From: DATACQ01 sp036555515
Lineage (GTDB): Bacteria; Desulfobacterota; Binatia; UBA9968
Assembly (NCBI GenBank): GCA_036555515.1
Contig: DATBLC010000063.1
Location: forward strand, 15,043-79,042
Direction of reading: 5' to 3'
Length of the DNA: 64,000 bases
Made by a program: the position numbers and the translations under genes. Shown here piece by piece: positions 1 through 8,508 of the stretch. Every line of letters begins with the position of its first letter. Position 1 is the first letter of the stretch. The notes beneath the pieces were generated by a model that saw only the letters and a program-made list of their open reading frames with translations, was not told the origin of the DNA and did not search any database.

Positions 1-918
1 CTGATCGCCGCCGCCCTCAGCCAAAAAACCAAAAAGATCAAGATCGGTGTCCTCGGCAACATCTTACCGTTGCGCAATCATCCCGTGCGCGTCGCCGAAG
101 AGTACGCCATGATTGATTGTCTCAGTAATGGAAGGCTCATCGCCGGCTTTGTGCGCGGTATCCCGCCGGAATATATCTGGTACGGCGTGAACCCGGAAGA
201 ATCGCGCGGCCGTTTCGAGGAAGCCTACGATCTCATTATGACCGCATGGACCGAAGCGGTCTGGAGTCATGAGGGCAAGTTCTTTCAGCTGCGCGATTGC
301 GCCATCTGGCCAAGACCCATGCAACAGCCGCATCCGCCGGTATGGATCGCCGCCCGCAGCGCCGAGTCGATCGAATGGTGCGTCAAACGGCGTCTCCCCT
401 GCGCCCAGGTGTATCAGACGACGGGACAGATCGAAGACACGTTTGGTTATTATCGGACCAAAGCGAAAGAAGAAGGCTGGGAGGCCAAGCCGGATAAATT
501 TATTCTTTGCCGCCATATCTACATCGACGAGAGCGATGAGAGAGCTCGCGAGTTCGCCACGCCGGCGATGAGTTATTTTTTTACGGTCTTCAACCGGGGC
601 TTCAACGAGGCCATCAACAAGGGAGCCGTCGATCAGCGGCTGACGGCCGCTTTGACGTCGGAGAGGTCTTTCAGCTACTTTCGCGAAGGCAACCGGGAAC
701 GGCGCGACTTCTCTAAACTTGACTGGGACGGGCTTCTCAATACCGGCTATCTTATCGCCGGGAATCCCGACAGCGTCGCCAGGCAAATCCAAGATCAGAT
801 GAAGCAGGTCGGGGCCGAGCACTTCATGGGCATGTTCCACATCGGCAACCTGCACCATGATAGAGTCATCAACTCGCTCAATCTCTTCAAGAAAGAGATC
901 ATGCCGCGGCTGCAGTAA
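1..918 (+). CDS. LLM-class flavin-dependent oxidoreductase, 5' partial
   Basis: The reading frame is already open at base 1, so the true start lies before the window; an internal TTG at 70 is not the start. About 305 residues are visible. The sequence has features of the bacterial luciferase-like (LLM) TIM-barrel family: a strand of the type KIKIGVLGNILPLRNHPVR, the EEYAMIDCLSNGRLIAGFVRG block, a PRPMQQPHPPVWIAA block and a C-terminal segment with GNPDSVARQI, typical of FMN- or F420-dependent monooxygenases and reductases. The substrate cannot be read from sequence. It ends 350 bp before the hyuA-like gene on the same strand, with a strong hairpin in between, so cotranscription is doubtful. 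Family assignment is firm; cofactor choice (FMN or F420) is open. Confidence 0.85.
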   Translation: MIAAALSQKTKKIKIGVLGNILPLRNHPVRVAEEYAMIDCLSNGRLIAGFVRGIPPEYIWYGVNPEESRGRFEEAYDLIMTAWTEAVWSHEGKFFQLRDCAIWPRPMQQPHPPVWIAARSAESIEWCVKRRLPCAQVYQTTGQIEDTFGYYRTKAKEEGWEAKPDKFILCRHIYIDESDERAREFATPAMSYFFTVFNRGFNEAINKGAVDQRLTAALTSERSFSYFREGNRERRDFSKLDWDGLLNTGYLIAGNPDSVARQIQDQMKQVGAEHFMGMFHIGNLHHDRVINSLNLFKKEIMPRLQ

Positions 919-964
919 ATTCCCGCCGCTGCTAAATTTCAAGCAACTGTGCAAGTCAGCCTGT

Positions 965-995
965 GGCGCCGCAGCCGTGGAATGGCTGCGGCGCC
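965..995 (+). terminator. Perfect 12-bp hairpin after the LLM gene
   Basis: Bases 965-976 are an exact reverse complement of 984-995 with a 7-base loop, all GC-rich, 46 bp after the stop codon. No T-tract follows, so this is a terminator or mRNA-stabilising hairpin only by position. Confidence 0.45.
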
Positions 996-1070
996 CGGCT
1001 TTCGCCTGACGCCACTGCTACTAACGCTCTACCATTGCCATGGTCCCGTCAAAGTCGTGTTGAAGAGATT

Positions 1071-1168
1071 AAAAATCCCTCTAAATCTCCCTTTACGAAG
1101 GGAGACTTTCTATACCCCTTAATACCCCCTTTTGAAAAAATTTGAAAAAGGGGGAAGGGGGGATTTTT
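1071..1168. repeat. Nested palindromic intergenic repeat
   Basis: Three nested or adjacent inverted repeats: outer arms 1071-1079 and 1160-1168 (9 bp exact), inner hairpin 1086-1093/1098-1105 (8 bp exact, 4-base loop), and CCCCCTTTT at 1125-1133 paired with AAAAGGGGG at 1146-1154. This organisation matches short non-coding dispersed palindromic repeats. The gene-free stretch 919-1303 otherwise holds only the hairpin at 965-995. Confidence 0.6.
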
Positions 1169-1303
1169 GGAAAAACTGAGTTGGAGTTTAAATGAGCAAG
1201 GCGCAAATGACTTTGGCGTTGCCTTGCTACCGATGCGCCTTGGCTTGACAACAATTTTTGCCTCTCATATTTCTGCGTGAAGAGCGTTTTTGAAAGGATT
1301 TTC

Positions 1304-3415
1304 ATGGCGGCGAGCAAACATTACATCATCGGCGTTGATACTGGCGGAACTTTCACCGACGTGGTCGTGCTCGGCGACGGCGGAGAAGTTTGGACGGCAA
1401 AGGCATCGACGACGCCGGACGATTTTTCCCGTGGCGTGATGGACGCGGTGGAGGAAGCTGCAGGCGTCGTAGGCGTCGACACTGCTGATCTGCTGAACCG
1501 GACGATGCTTTTCAAGCATGGCAGCACGGTTGCGACCAACGCGCTCATCACTCACAGTGGCTGCAAGGTCGGCCTCATCACAACCAAGGGCTTCGAAGAC
1601 ACGACGGAGATCATGCGCGCCATCGGCCGCGTCGACGGTCTTTCCGACGACGAGATCAAGCACGTCACCTGGATCACCAAGCCGGATCCCTTCGTGCCGC
1701 GCGAACGCGTCATCGGCGTGCGCGAGCGCATGGACTACCAGGGCAACGAGATCGTGCCGCTCAACCGCGCCGATGTCATGGCCGCCATCCGTCGGCTGAT
1801 CGAAGAAGACAAGGTCGATGCGATCGCCGTGAGCCTGATGCACGCGTGGGCGAACACCAAACACGAAGAAGAAATTCGCGCGCTGAGCGCCGAAGCCGAT
1901 CCGCGGCGCAAGGTTTATTGGTCCTTCGGCAGCACGCTCTCCCAAGTCGCTGGCGAGTACGCGCGCGCGAACACGGCGATCTTGAACAGCTATCTCGGCC
2001 CCACGGTGGAACGCTATCTCAAAGGCCTGGAGGCGGAATTACAAAACGGCGGACTCAAAGGGCCGCTATTGATCATGCAAGGCAACGGTGGCGTGGCGCA
2101 CCGCGAGCATGTGAGCGCCATTGCCAATCTCCAATCCGGCCCGGCCGGCGGCATGATCGCCTCGGCTTACGTGGCGGGACTCTTGAAGCACAAAAACGTT
2201 ATCACTACCGACATGGGCGGCACGAGCTTCGACGTCGGTCTCATCACCGAAGGCTACTGGCATTACGCCCGTGAGCCCATCGTCGAGCGCTTTCGCATGC
2301 TGCAACCGATCATCGACATCGAATCCATCGGCGCCGGCGGCGGCACTATCGCGCAGGTGGAATCAGAAACCGGACGACTGCTCGTCGGACCGCGTAGCGC
2401 CGGGGCGAGCCCCGGCCCGGTTTGTTACGACGCCGGCGGCGAGCAGGTCACCGTCACCGACGCCGATCTAACTCTCGGTATCATCGATCCCGGTTATTTT
2501 CTCGGCGGTAGGAAGTCATTGAATAAGGAAAAAGCCCTGAGGGCGGTCGAGGAAAGGATTGCCCGGCCGTTGAAACTGGCGGCGCATGAAGCCGCCGCCG
2601 GTGTCTTCGACATCGTCAACGCCAAGATGTCCGACCTGATCCGCCGTCAAGTCGTGCGTACCGGGTATCTTCCCGAAGAGTTTGTCATCTACGCCTTTGG
2701 CGGGGCCGGCCCGGTTCACGCCGCCGGCTTCGCGGCTGAATTGGGCATCAAGCAAATCTACATTTTCGCCACCTCGCCGGTGTTCTCGGCTTTCGGCGCG
2801 GCCGCCGCCGACGTGATCCGCACCCGCGTGATTAGCTGCCAGTATATCCTGCCGGCCGATCCCGCGCTGATCAACCAACGGCTCGCCGCCATCGAAGAGG
2901 AGATGGGCGCGGCCATATGCGCCGAAGGTTTCAAGCGAAAGCAGGTGGAATTTCGCCGCTTCTTCACCATGCGCTACCGGCGCCAGACCGCCGGGGTCGA
3001 ATTGCCGGTGGACTTCGACCGCTTTAACGCCAAACGGGTGACGCAACTGCAGGACGCTTTTGAGAACAAATACGAGGAGCTGTACGGAACCGGAGCGGGC
3101 TACACCAAAGCCGGCATCGAGATCAGCGAGATGCGCGTGGACGCCGTCGGCAAAGTCGCCAAGCCGCGCCTGAGCGTCAAACGCAAAGCCGCCGGCAATA
3201 CTCGCGCCGCGCTCAAGGGCAAGCGCCGCGTCTTTTTCACTCGTCCCGCGCGCAAATTTATCGACACGCCAGTTTACGACTATGCGCGTCTCGGCGCGGG
3301 CGCAACCCTTAAGGGCCCGGCGATCATTGAGTTGCCGTTCACGACCACGTTAGTGCCGCCGGAACACAAGATCACCGTCGATCCGTATATGAATCTGGTC
3401 ATGGAAACACCATGA
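1304..3415 (+). CDS. Hydantoinase/oxoprolinase family protein, HyuA-like (acetone/acetophenone carboxylase beta-type)
   Basis: 703 residues, the usual length for HyuA/AcxA-type ATP-dependent subunits. The start at ATG 1304 is preferred over an upstream GTG at 1277 because GAAAGG lies 6 bases before it and the protein then begins with the family N-terminus. The first ATPase-like phosphate loop GVDTGGTFTD is at residues 10-19, a second actin-fold loop TDMGGTSFDVG near 301-311, GAGGGTIA near 343, and YAFGGAGPVHA near 463. Family members hydrolyse ATP to open cyclic amides or activate carbonyls/bicarbonate for carboxylation. The hyuB-like partner follows after 138 bp. Because that partner carries an acetone-carboxylase-gamma-like tail, an ATP-dependent ketone or aromatic ketone carboxylase is as likely as a hydantoinase; the substrate is unknown. 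Confidence 0.9.
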   Translation: MAASKHYIIGVDTGGTFTDVVVLGDGGEVWTAKASTTPDDFSRGVMDAVEEAAGVVGVDTADLLNRTMLFKHGSTVATNALITHSGCKVGLITTKGFEDTTEIMRAIGRVDGLSDDEIKHVTWITKPDPFVPRERVIGVRERMDYQGNEIVPLNRADVMAAIRRLIEEDKVDAIAVSLMHAWANTKHEEEIRALSAEADPRRKVYWSFGSTLSQVAGEYARANTAILNSYLGPTVERYLKGLEAELQNGGLKGPLLIMQGNGGVAHREHVSAIANLQSGPAGGMIASAYVAGLLKHKNVITTDMGGTSFDVGLITEGYWHYAREPIVERFRMLQPIIDIESIGAGGGTIAQVESETGRLLVGPRSAGASPGPVCYDAGGEQVTVTDADLTLGIIDPGYFLGGRKSLNKEKALRAVEERIARPLKLAAHEAAAGVFDIVNAKMSDLIRRQVVRTGYLPEEFVIYAFGGAGPVHAAGFAAELGIKQIYIFATSPVFSAFGAAAADVIRTRVISCQYILPADPALINQRLAAIEEEMGAAICAEGFKRKQVEFRRFFTMRYRRQTAGVELPVDFDRFNAKRVTQLQDAFENKYEELYGTGAGYTKAGIEISEMRVDAVGKVAKPRLSVKRKAAGNTRAALKGKRRVFFTRPARKFIDTPVYDYARLGAGATLKGPAIIELPFTTTLVPPEHKITVDPYMNLVMETP

Positions 3416-3553
3416 GCAGAACTGGAGTGATGGAATGCGGAAGTGTTGGGGGATCGAAAACCATTACTCCGCTTCTCCACCATTCCAATATTCCAACTAG
3501 AAGCCCACTAAAAAGGCAATATCGCTGGGCGGCACGCTAAACAGGAGCAAGGT

Positions 3554-5797
3554 ATGAAAAGGAAACTCGCCATTGACCCGATCCGTTACGAGATGTACCT
3601 CCATCGTTTGTGGGCCATCGGTGAAGAGGGACGTATGACGCTGCAGCGCGTCACCGCTTCGCCCATCGTCTCCCAGGGCGGCGAGTGCATGAGCTCTTTC
3701 TACGATGCCAAAGGCACGATGGTGCTCGCCTGCTCGGGACATTTGCGCTTCGCGGCGGCAACCTCGGACGCCATCAAAAGCCTGTTTCAGCGTTTTGCCA
3801 AGACCCCCGGCTTTTTCGACGGCGATCAGTTTTTCTTTAACGATCCCTATGTCGCCGGCTCGCACACCTACGACATGATGATCGTCAAGCCGATCTTCCA
3901 CAAAGGCGATCTGATCGCCTGGACGGCGACGAGTACGCACACCGCGGACACCGGCGGACTCCTGCGCGGCGGCGCGTACGAGATTTTTCACGAAGGCATC
4001 TGCGTGCCGGGACTCAAAATCGTCGAAAGGAATGAATTTCGCGAGGATGTGTTTCAGACGCTCACCGGCATGTGCCGCGACCCGCAGTACGTCGGCCTGG
4101 ATGTCAAAGCGATGATCGCGGGCAATAATATTTGCGCCAAGCGCTACCTCGGACTAGTCGCTAAGTTCGGCCTAGAGTTTGTGCAGCGCGCCGGCGAAAA
4201 GATGATCGAGGACTCGGAGGCCAAGGCGCGCGCCAAGCTTAAATCGATGCCCGACGGCACCTGGGTGACACGCCAATACGTGACGACGCTGGACCGCAAG
4301 ACCCGCAAATCCGTCGCGCAACAGCTTTACTGCACGATGACCAAGAAGGGCGATGAGTTGCATTTCGATTTTACCGGCACGAGCCCCCAGACCGACACGG
4401 ACCATAACTCGACCCTGCCAAGTACGGTGGCGCACCTGGCCCTCGCCTTGACCAACGCGCTCTTTTGGGACGTGCCTTGGAGCGACGGCAAGATGCGGCC
4501 GGTGAAAATCCAAGTCCCCGAAGGAACGATACTTAACTGCAAATACCCCGCCGCCTGTGGCGCCGGCCCGCGCATCGGCAATGTGCTGGTATCCACGGTG
4601 TGCGAAGCCGTGGCGAAAATGATCTATGCTTCCGGGCGCTACGACGACGTCAATTGCTCGACCACTGGAAATTTGGAGTTCGTCGGCGGTCCCGGCTATT
4701 TTTACGGCGGCCACACCCGCGAAGGCATCGCCGTGGCTCAGGGCCTCTATGATATTCACGGCGCGGGCATGGGGGCGGCGCCTAACCGGGACGGCGTCAA
4801 CACCGGCGGCCACATGAACATCCCTTCCGCCGGCATCAGTGACATCGAGCGCATCGAGATGCAATACCCGTTTCTCTATTTCACCCGCTCGCACAATCCC
4901 GACGGCAGCGGCTTTGGCGAGCACCGCGGCGGACTGGGCAGCTATCGCATTTACTTGATCTACGGCTCCCAGGATTGCAGCGTCGACTACAAGCCTTATG
5001 GCGGCGTCGCCCAGGGCGGCTTCGGCCTTTGCGGCGGGTATCCGACGGGCATCGGCGCGACCCGAGTCATGATCGAAGCGGGTTTAGCCATGCTCGACAG
5101 AGTCAGAGCCGGCGAGCACCCGACGGGACAGGCCATGCGCGCCGGCCGATGGGGCAAGTCTTTTCTTCCCGCCGGTGTGCCGGAACGAATACCGCTTCCC
5201 GAAGGCAGCCTGCTGGTGGACTATGTGGCCGGCGGTGGCGGCTTCGGCGATCCCATCGACCGTTCTCCACAAGCCGTGCTCCAAGATTTTGGTCGCGGCT
5301 GGGTGAGCCGTGAGGTCGCGGAGCGCATCTACGGGGTAATTTTAAACAACCATGAACCCGCCGTGGATCTTATCGCGACTGAAGCGCGCCGGCGTGAAAT
5401 GCGCGACGCGCGCAAGCGCGGTGGATCGCTCATATCGGGAAAAATCAGCAGCGTTTCCGCCATCGCCAACAACGGCTGGCGCCAACTCTTGCGCTTTCAC
5501 GCCGCTTTGGAGATCTGCTCCAATGGGCGGCGAAAAGTTATCCGTTGCCGCCGCTGCGGTCATCTTTATTGCGACGCCAACGAGAACTACAAGCTGTATG
5601 CGCGCCATCATGTGGCGCACTTGAGCGAAGTGATGCCCCCCTTGCCAAGCGGCGAACCGTATATCGGCGAGTACCACATATACAACTGTCCCGGCTGCGC
5701 TACTCAGCTACAAGTAGATATGTTCAGCCCGACCCTGGGCGGCGACGCTGTGCTTTGGGATACGCGCATCGACGCGGACAAACTGACGAACCATTGA
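3554..5797 (+). CDS. HyuB-like alpha subunit fused to an acetone-carboxylase-gamma-like zinc module
   Basis: 747 residues. The start at ATG 3554 has AGGAG at 3543. Residues 1 to about 570 are a hydantoinase B/oxoprolinase domain (early SQGGECMSSFYDAKGTM; later GDQFFFNDPYVAGSHTYD; EHRGGLGS; end near YVAGGGGFGDPIDR). HyuB proteins usually stop near there. This one continues about 170 residues into a segment with CRRC at 665-668, HLYCDANENYKLYARH, and CPGC at 712-715. That pattern resembles the small gamma subunit of acetone or acetophenone carboxylase, which binds a metal through two CxxC pairs. The fusion suggests an alpha-gamma polypeptide that, with the HyuA-like partner, forms a carboxylase-type complex. 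Substrate not inferable. Confidence 0.85.
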   Translation: MKRKLAIDPIRYEMYLHRLWAIGEEGRMTLQRVTASPIVSQGGECMSSFYDAKGTMVLACSGHLRFAAATSDAIKSLFQRFAKTPGFFDGDQFFFNDPYVAGSHTYDMMIVKPIFHKGDLIAWTATSTHTADTGGLLRGGAYEIFHEGICVPGLKIVERNEFREDVFQTLTGMCRDPQYVGLDVKAMIAGNNICAKRYLGLVAKFGLEFVQRAGEKMIEDSEAKARAKLKSMPDGTWVTRQYVTTLDRKTRKSVAQQLYCTMTKKGDELHFDFTGTSPQTDTDHNSTLPSTVAHLALALTNALFWDVPWSDGKMRPVKIQVPEGTILNCKYPAACGAGPRIGNVLVSTVCEAVAKMIYASGRYDDVNCSTTGNLEFVGGPGYFYGGHTREGIAVAQGLYDIHGAGMGAAPNRDGVNTGGHMNIPSAGISDIERIEMQYPFLYFTRSHNPDGSGFGEHRGGLGSYRIYLIYGSQDCSVDYKPYGGVAQGGFGLCGGYPTGIGATRVMIEAGLAMLDRVRAGEHPTGQAMRAGRWGKSFLPAGVPERIPLPEGSLLVDYVAGGGGFGDPIDRSPQAVLQDFGRGWVSREVAERIYGVILNNHEPAVDLIATEARRREMRDARKRGGSLISGKISSVSAIANNGWRQLLRFHAALEICSNGRRKVIRCRRCGHLYCDANENYKLYARHHVAHLSEVMPPLPSGEPYIGEYHIYNCPGCATQLQVDMFSPTLGGDAVLWDTRIDADKLTNH

Positions 5798-5826
5798 CGG
5801 AAAAGATCAACAAACGGAGGACATGC

Positions 5827-6190
5827 ATGAGCCCGAGCGAAAGCAAAATGGTTGGCCGTGCATAACCAGAGGATGAAAGAGAAACCTGACGAAATCGTGA
5901 AAATGATCAAGGCCGTTCTGCGAGCAACGGATTACATCCGCACCCGCAAGAATGACGTGCTGGCGTTTTTGGACGCCAAATGGGGCATTAAAGAAGCCGA
6001 CGTACGGGAGAGCATCTACTGGGACATGGTGGATCTCTTCAGCCGTGATGGGATCGCCTCGGACGAGACCATGAAAAACGTCGTCCAGCTGGTGCGCGAC
6101 ACGCGCAAATCGAAGGACGACAAAAAGATGTCGGATATTTTCGACTGGAGCTTCGCGCGAAAAGCCCAGGCGGAGTTGAAGATTCGCTGA
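5827..6190 (+). pseudogene. Remnant of an NMT1-like ABC substrate-binding protein
   Basis: A start codon at 5827 with an upstream CGGAGG opens a 12-codon frame that stops at once. A different frame then gives about 110 residues (KEKPDEIVKMIKAVLRA ... FDWSFARKAQAEL) that match the C-terminal third of NMT1/SsuA-like binding proteins, including the helix lengths seen in the intact paralogues at 6254-9558. The N-terminal two thirds are missing, which fits an internal deletion after the start. A free-standing 112-residue protein from TTG 5852 is possible but lacks a signal peptide and the ligand-binding lobe. Confidence 0.65.
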
Positions 6191-6253
6191 CTCATCAGTT
6201 TCTAGTTTCTGGTTAACTTGAAACTTGGAACTACAAACCTGGAACCGGTTTTA

Positions 6254-7237
6254 TTACGAGCCGAGTTTTTTAAAGAACCCTTCCTTCTCCAACTCGTCCA
6301 ACAAGGAGTGATCGACGAACTCTTCGGGCTTGCGGTTTTTAAAATCAGAGTTCTGCTCGGCGTAAAAATTGAGCGTATCGCGCACGCCGCTTAAATTCAC
6401 CCGCGGCGGCAGCGAAAATCGCGGCGCGAAATATTCATAGGTGGAGCGCACCGTTTCCGGATCGTCGACCCGCATGCGGTGTGCGAATACTTTCATCGTT
6501 CGCTCGCGGTCGGTCTTGATGACGTGAATGGCTTCGGCATAGGCGCGCAGAAACCGCTTCACCCGGTCGCGATGTTCCCTGAGAGCACTGCCTTTTACAT
6601 ATAATGAGGACTGCGTGAAATTCGCGCTCATCTCACCCATGTCCGCCAGCACGCGGTAGCCCGCCTTCACCGCGATCGTCAAGTGAGGCGGCGACAAAAT
6701 CGTCGCGTCCATGCGTCCAGCCATGAGCGCGCCCATGCGCGTCGGCGCATCGCCGCCGATGACCACCTGGACGTCGGCCAGCTTCATGCCCCACTCTTTC
6801 AACGCCAGCTGCAGGGCGAGATCGTTGGAGCCGCCGTAGTTGAGGATATTGACTCGTTTGCCGCGCAGATCGTTGGGACTGCGAATATCCGGTCTCACGA
6901 CGAAAGCGTATGGAAACTTGTTATATGAAGCGGCGATCACCTTCACGTCCGATCCCCTGACGGCCGCAGCCAACGGCCCGGTGGCGGAACCGGTGGAGAA
7001 ATGCGTGCTGTTTCCCAGGAGCGCGGCCACTGAACGGGCTGCGCCCGTGATCATGATAATCTCGACGTCAAGTCCATGTTTTTCGAATATCTTCAAATCC
7101 TTTCCCACCCAGGTCGCGCTTTGAAATCCCGCGTGCCCGCCATAGTCGGCAATGAGCTTTTCCGCCGCATATAGAGGCCCGCCCAAAAGAACCAGGATTG
7201 AAAATAATGCCAGACTTCCTATCTCGCGTCGCTTCAT
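6254..7237 (-). CDS. NMT1-like ABC transporter substrate-binding protein
   Basis: 327 residues with a signal peptide over about residues 1-24 (basic MKRRE, hydrophobic core, ending near PLYA). GGGAGG lies just upstream of ATG 7237. The order of motifs is that of SsuA/ThiY-type periplasmic proteins: an early YGGHAGFQSATWVGKDLKIFE segment, a DLRGKRVNI hinge segment near 120, a GRMDATILSPP ligand segment and a C-terminal helical domain. Family members bind sulfonates, nitrate, pyrimidine precursors or aromatic acids. It is the last of three same-strand paralogues (8509-9558, 7370-8347, this one) and has no permease or ATPase beside it, so it is an orphan binding protein. Confidence 0.85.
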   Translation of the reverse strand: MKRREIGSLALFSILVLLGGPLYAAEKLIADYGGHAGFQSATWVGKDLKIFEKHGLDVEIIMITGAARSVAALLGNSTHFSTGSATGPLAAAVRGSDVKVIAASYNKFPYAFVVRPDIRSPNDLRGKRVNILNYGGSNDLALQLALKEWGMKLADVQVVIGGDAPTRMGALMAGRMDATILSPPHLTIAVKAGYRVLADMGEMSANFTQSSLYVKGSALREHRDRVKRFLRAYAEAIHVIKTDRERTMKVFAHRMRVDDPETVRSTYEYFAPRFSLPPRVNLSGVRDTLNFYAEQNSDFKNRKPEEFVDHSLLDELEKEGFFKKLGS

Positions 7238-7369
7238 TATTCCTCCCTCTGACGCGCGATCTTATGGGTTTGCAATTTTTGGGTCAAGACGGTTGCCGAA
7301 GAATCGGCAATCGGAGATTACATTCTCTCTGACCGATTCGCACAATCGAAAATCCAAAATAGCAGACGA

Positions 7370-8347
7370 CTACCGCATCGCCTCGTCTACGTAACTGTTG
7401 TCAAATGATTGCCTTGCGTCGGCTCCCTTGGCTTTGGGATGCTCAACGAACTTCAGCGCATTTGCCATCGCCTTCTCGATGACCCTGAGCGATGGGGGAA
7501 AGGCGTCCTTGTAGTATTCGAAACTCCCTTGCAAGGATGCGTCGTCGTCGACTCGGGTAAACCTTTTGAGCGCTTTTTTAGTCACCGTCGCGTTCTCTCT
7601 GGCAAGTACCAATCCTTCCTGGAGCGCGCGTAAAAAGTCCACCGCGACCCTGCGGTTCTTGGCGTCCTTGAGCCACGACTCGCGCGCCGCGATGACGGCG
7701 GTAGGGAAAAGGCCGTATTCGGTCTGGGAGGGCCGGAAGAGCAAGTTAAAGCCCGCGTTTTTGGCATTCAGGCCGAAGGGGTAGCCGATCATGCAGACAT
7801 CCACCCGGCCGCCGAGAAGTGCTGCGTAGGACTCTCCGACGCCGCCGTTTTGGATAAAAGTAACCTCACTGGGTTTGACTCCACCCGCCTCCAACATGGA
7901 AAGCGCCGAAAAATAACTCGATGCGCCAAAACGGGTGACGCCGACTCGCTTGCCCCTGAGATCGCCGATGGATTTGATCTCGGGTTTCGACCAGCCATCG
8001 ATGGTCAGCACGGGCAACGGTGAGGCAATCGCGATCAGATCGCTGCCACTGAGCCGGCTCGAAATAACCGCGCCGCCGCCGGTATAGCCGATGGGAAATT
8101 CTCCGGCGAGGATCGCCGAGTTGATCAGCGGCGAGCCGCCCATGAAAATGCCGGCCACGTCGTAGCCGTATTTTTGAAAAATCTTTTCTTCGACGGCGAT
8201 GAAAAACGGCAGCGACGCTCCGGCAATCGGCGTGTACCCGACCGTGAGCTTCTGCAATTCCTTCTGCGCCGCTTGCGCTCCCACTCCTGCAATGCACGAG
8301 GCCATCAGTAAGATTGCACACCACCAGTAAGAAGCTCTGACTATCAT
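7370..8347 (-). CDS. NMT1-like ABC transporter substrate-binding protein
   Basis: 325 residues. The signal peptide covers about residues 1-27 (MIVRASYWWCAILLMASC..., cleavage probable after GAQA). AGGAG lies 8 bases before ATG 8347. Contains KLTVGYTPIAGASLPFF, AVEEKIFQKYGYDV, a DLRGKRVGVTRFG hinge and GGRVDVCMIGYPFG. Role by family: high-affinity capture of a small anionic or aromatic solute in the periplasm. It lies 132 bp from the next paralogue and 161 bp from the previous one on the same strand. No cognate transporter is adjacent. Confidence 0.85.
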   Translation of the reverse strand: MIVRASYWWCAILLMASCIAGVGAQAAQKELQKLTVGYTPIAGASLPFFIAVEEKIFQKYGYDVAGIFMGGSPLINSAILAGEFPIGYTGGGAVISSRLSGSDLIAIASPLPVLTIDGWSKPEIKSIGDLRGKRVGVTRFGASSYFSALSMLEAGGVKPSEVTFIQNGGVGESYAALLGGRVDVCMIGYPFGLNAKNAGFNLLFRPSQTEYGLFPTAVIAARESWLKDAKNRRVAVDFLRALQEGLVLARENATVTKKALKRFTRVDDDASLQGSFEYYKDAFPPSLRVIEKAMANALKFVEHPKAKGADARQSFDNSYVDEAMR

Positions 8348-8508
8348 CGCATGACTCCTCTGCAGTAGTTTCGGATTCTGAACTTTCGATATTGTTCAGG
8401 TTTCGTTAGTTCACTACGCGTAAATTAAAATCGAACGGACGGACCACGACAATCTCTCAAAGCGCCCCTTGCTGTCCTTTGCCGATTCCTGACAAAACTA
8501 CGATGTCT

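Noticed and set aside
64..954. Long minus-strand open frame (296 codons) opposite the LLM oxidoreductase
   Set aside because: Shadow of the plus-strand gene in high-GC sequence; no family resemblance, while the plus strand reads a clear LLM protein.
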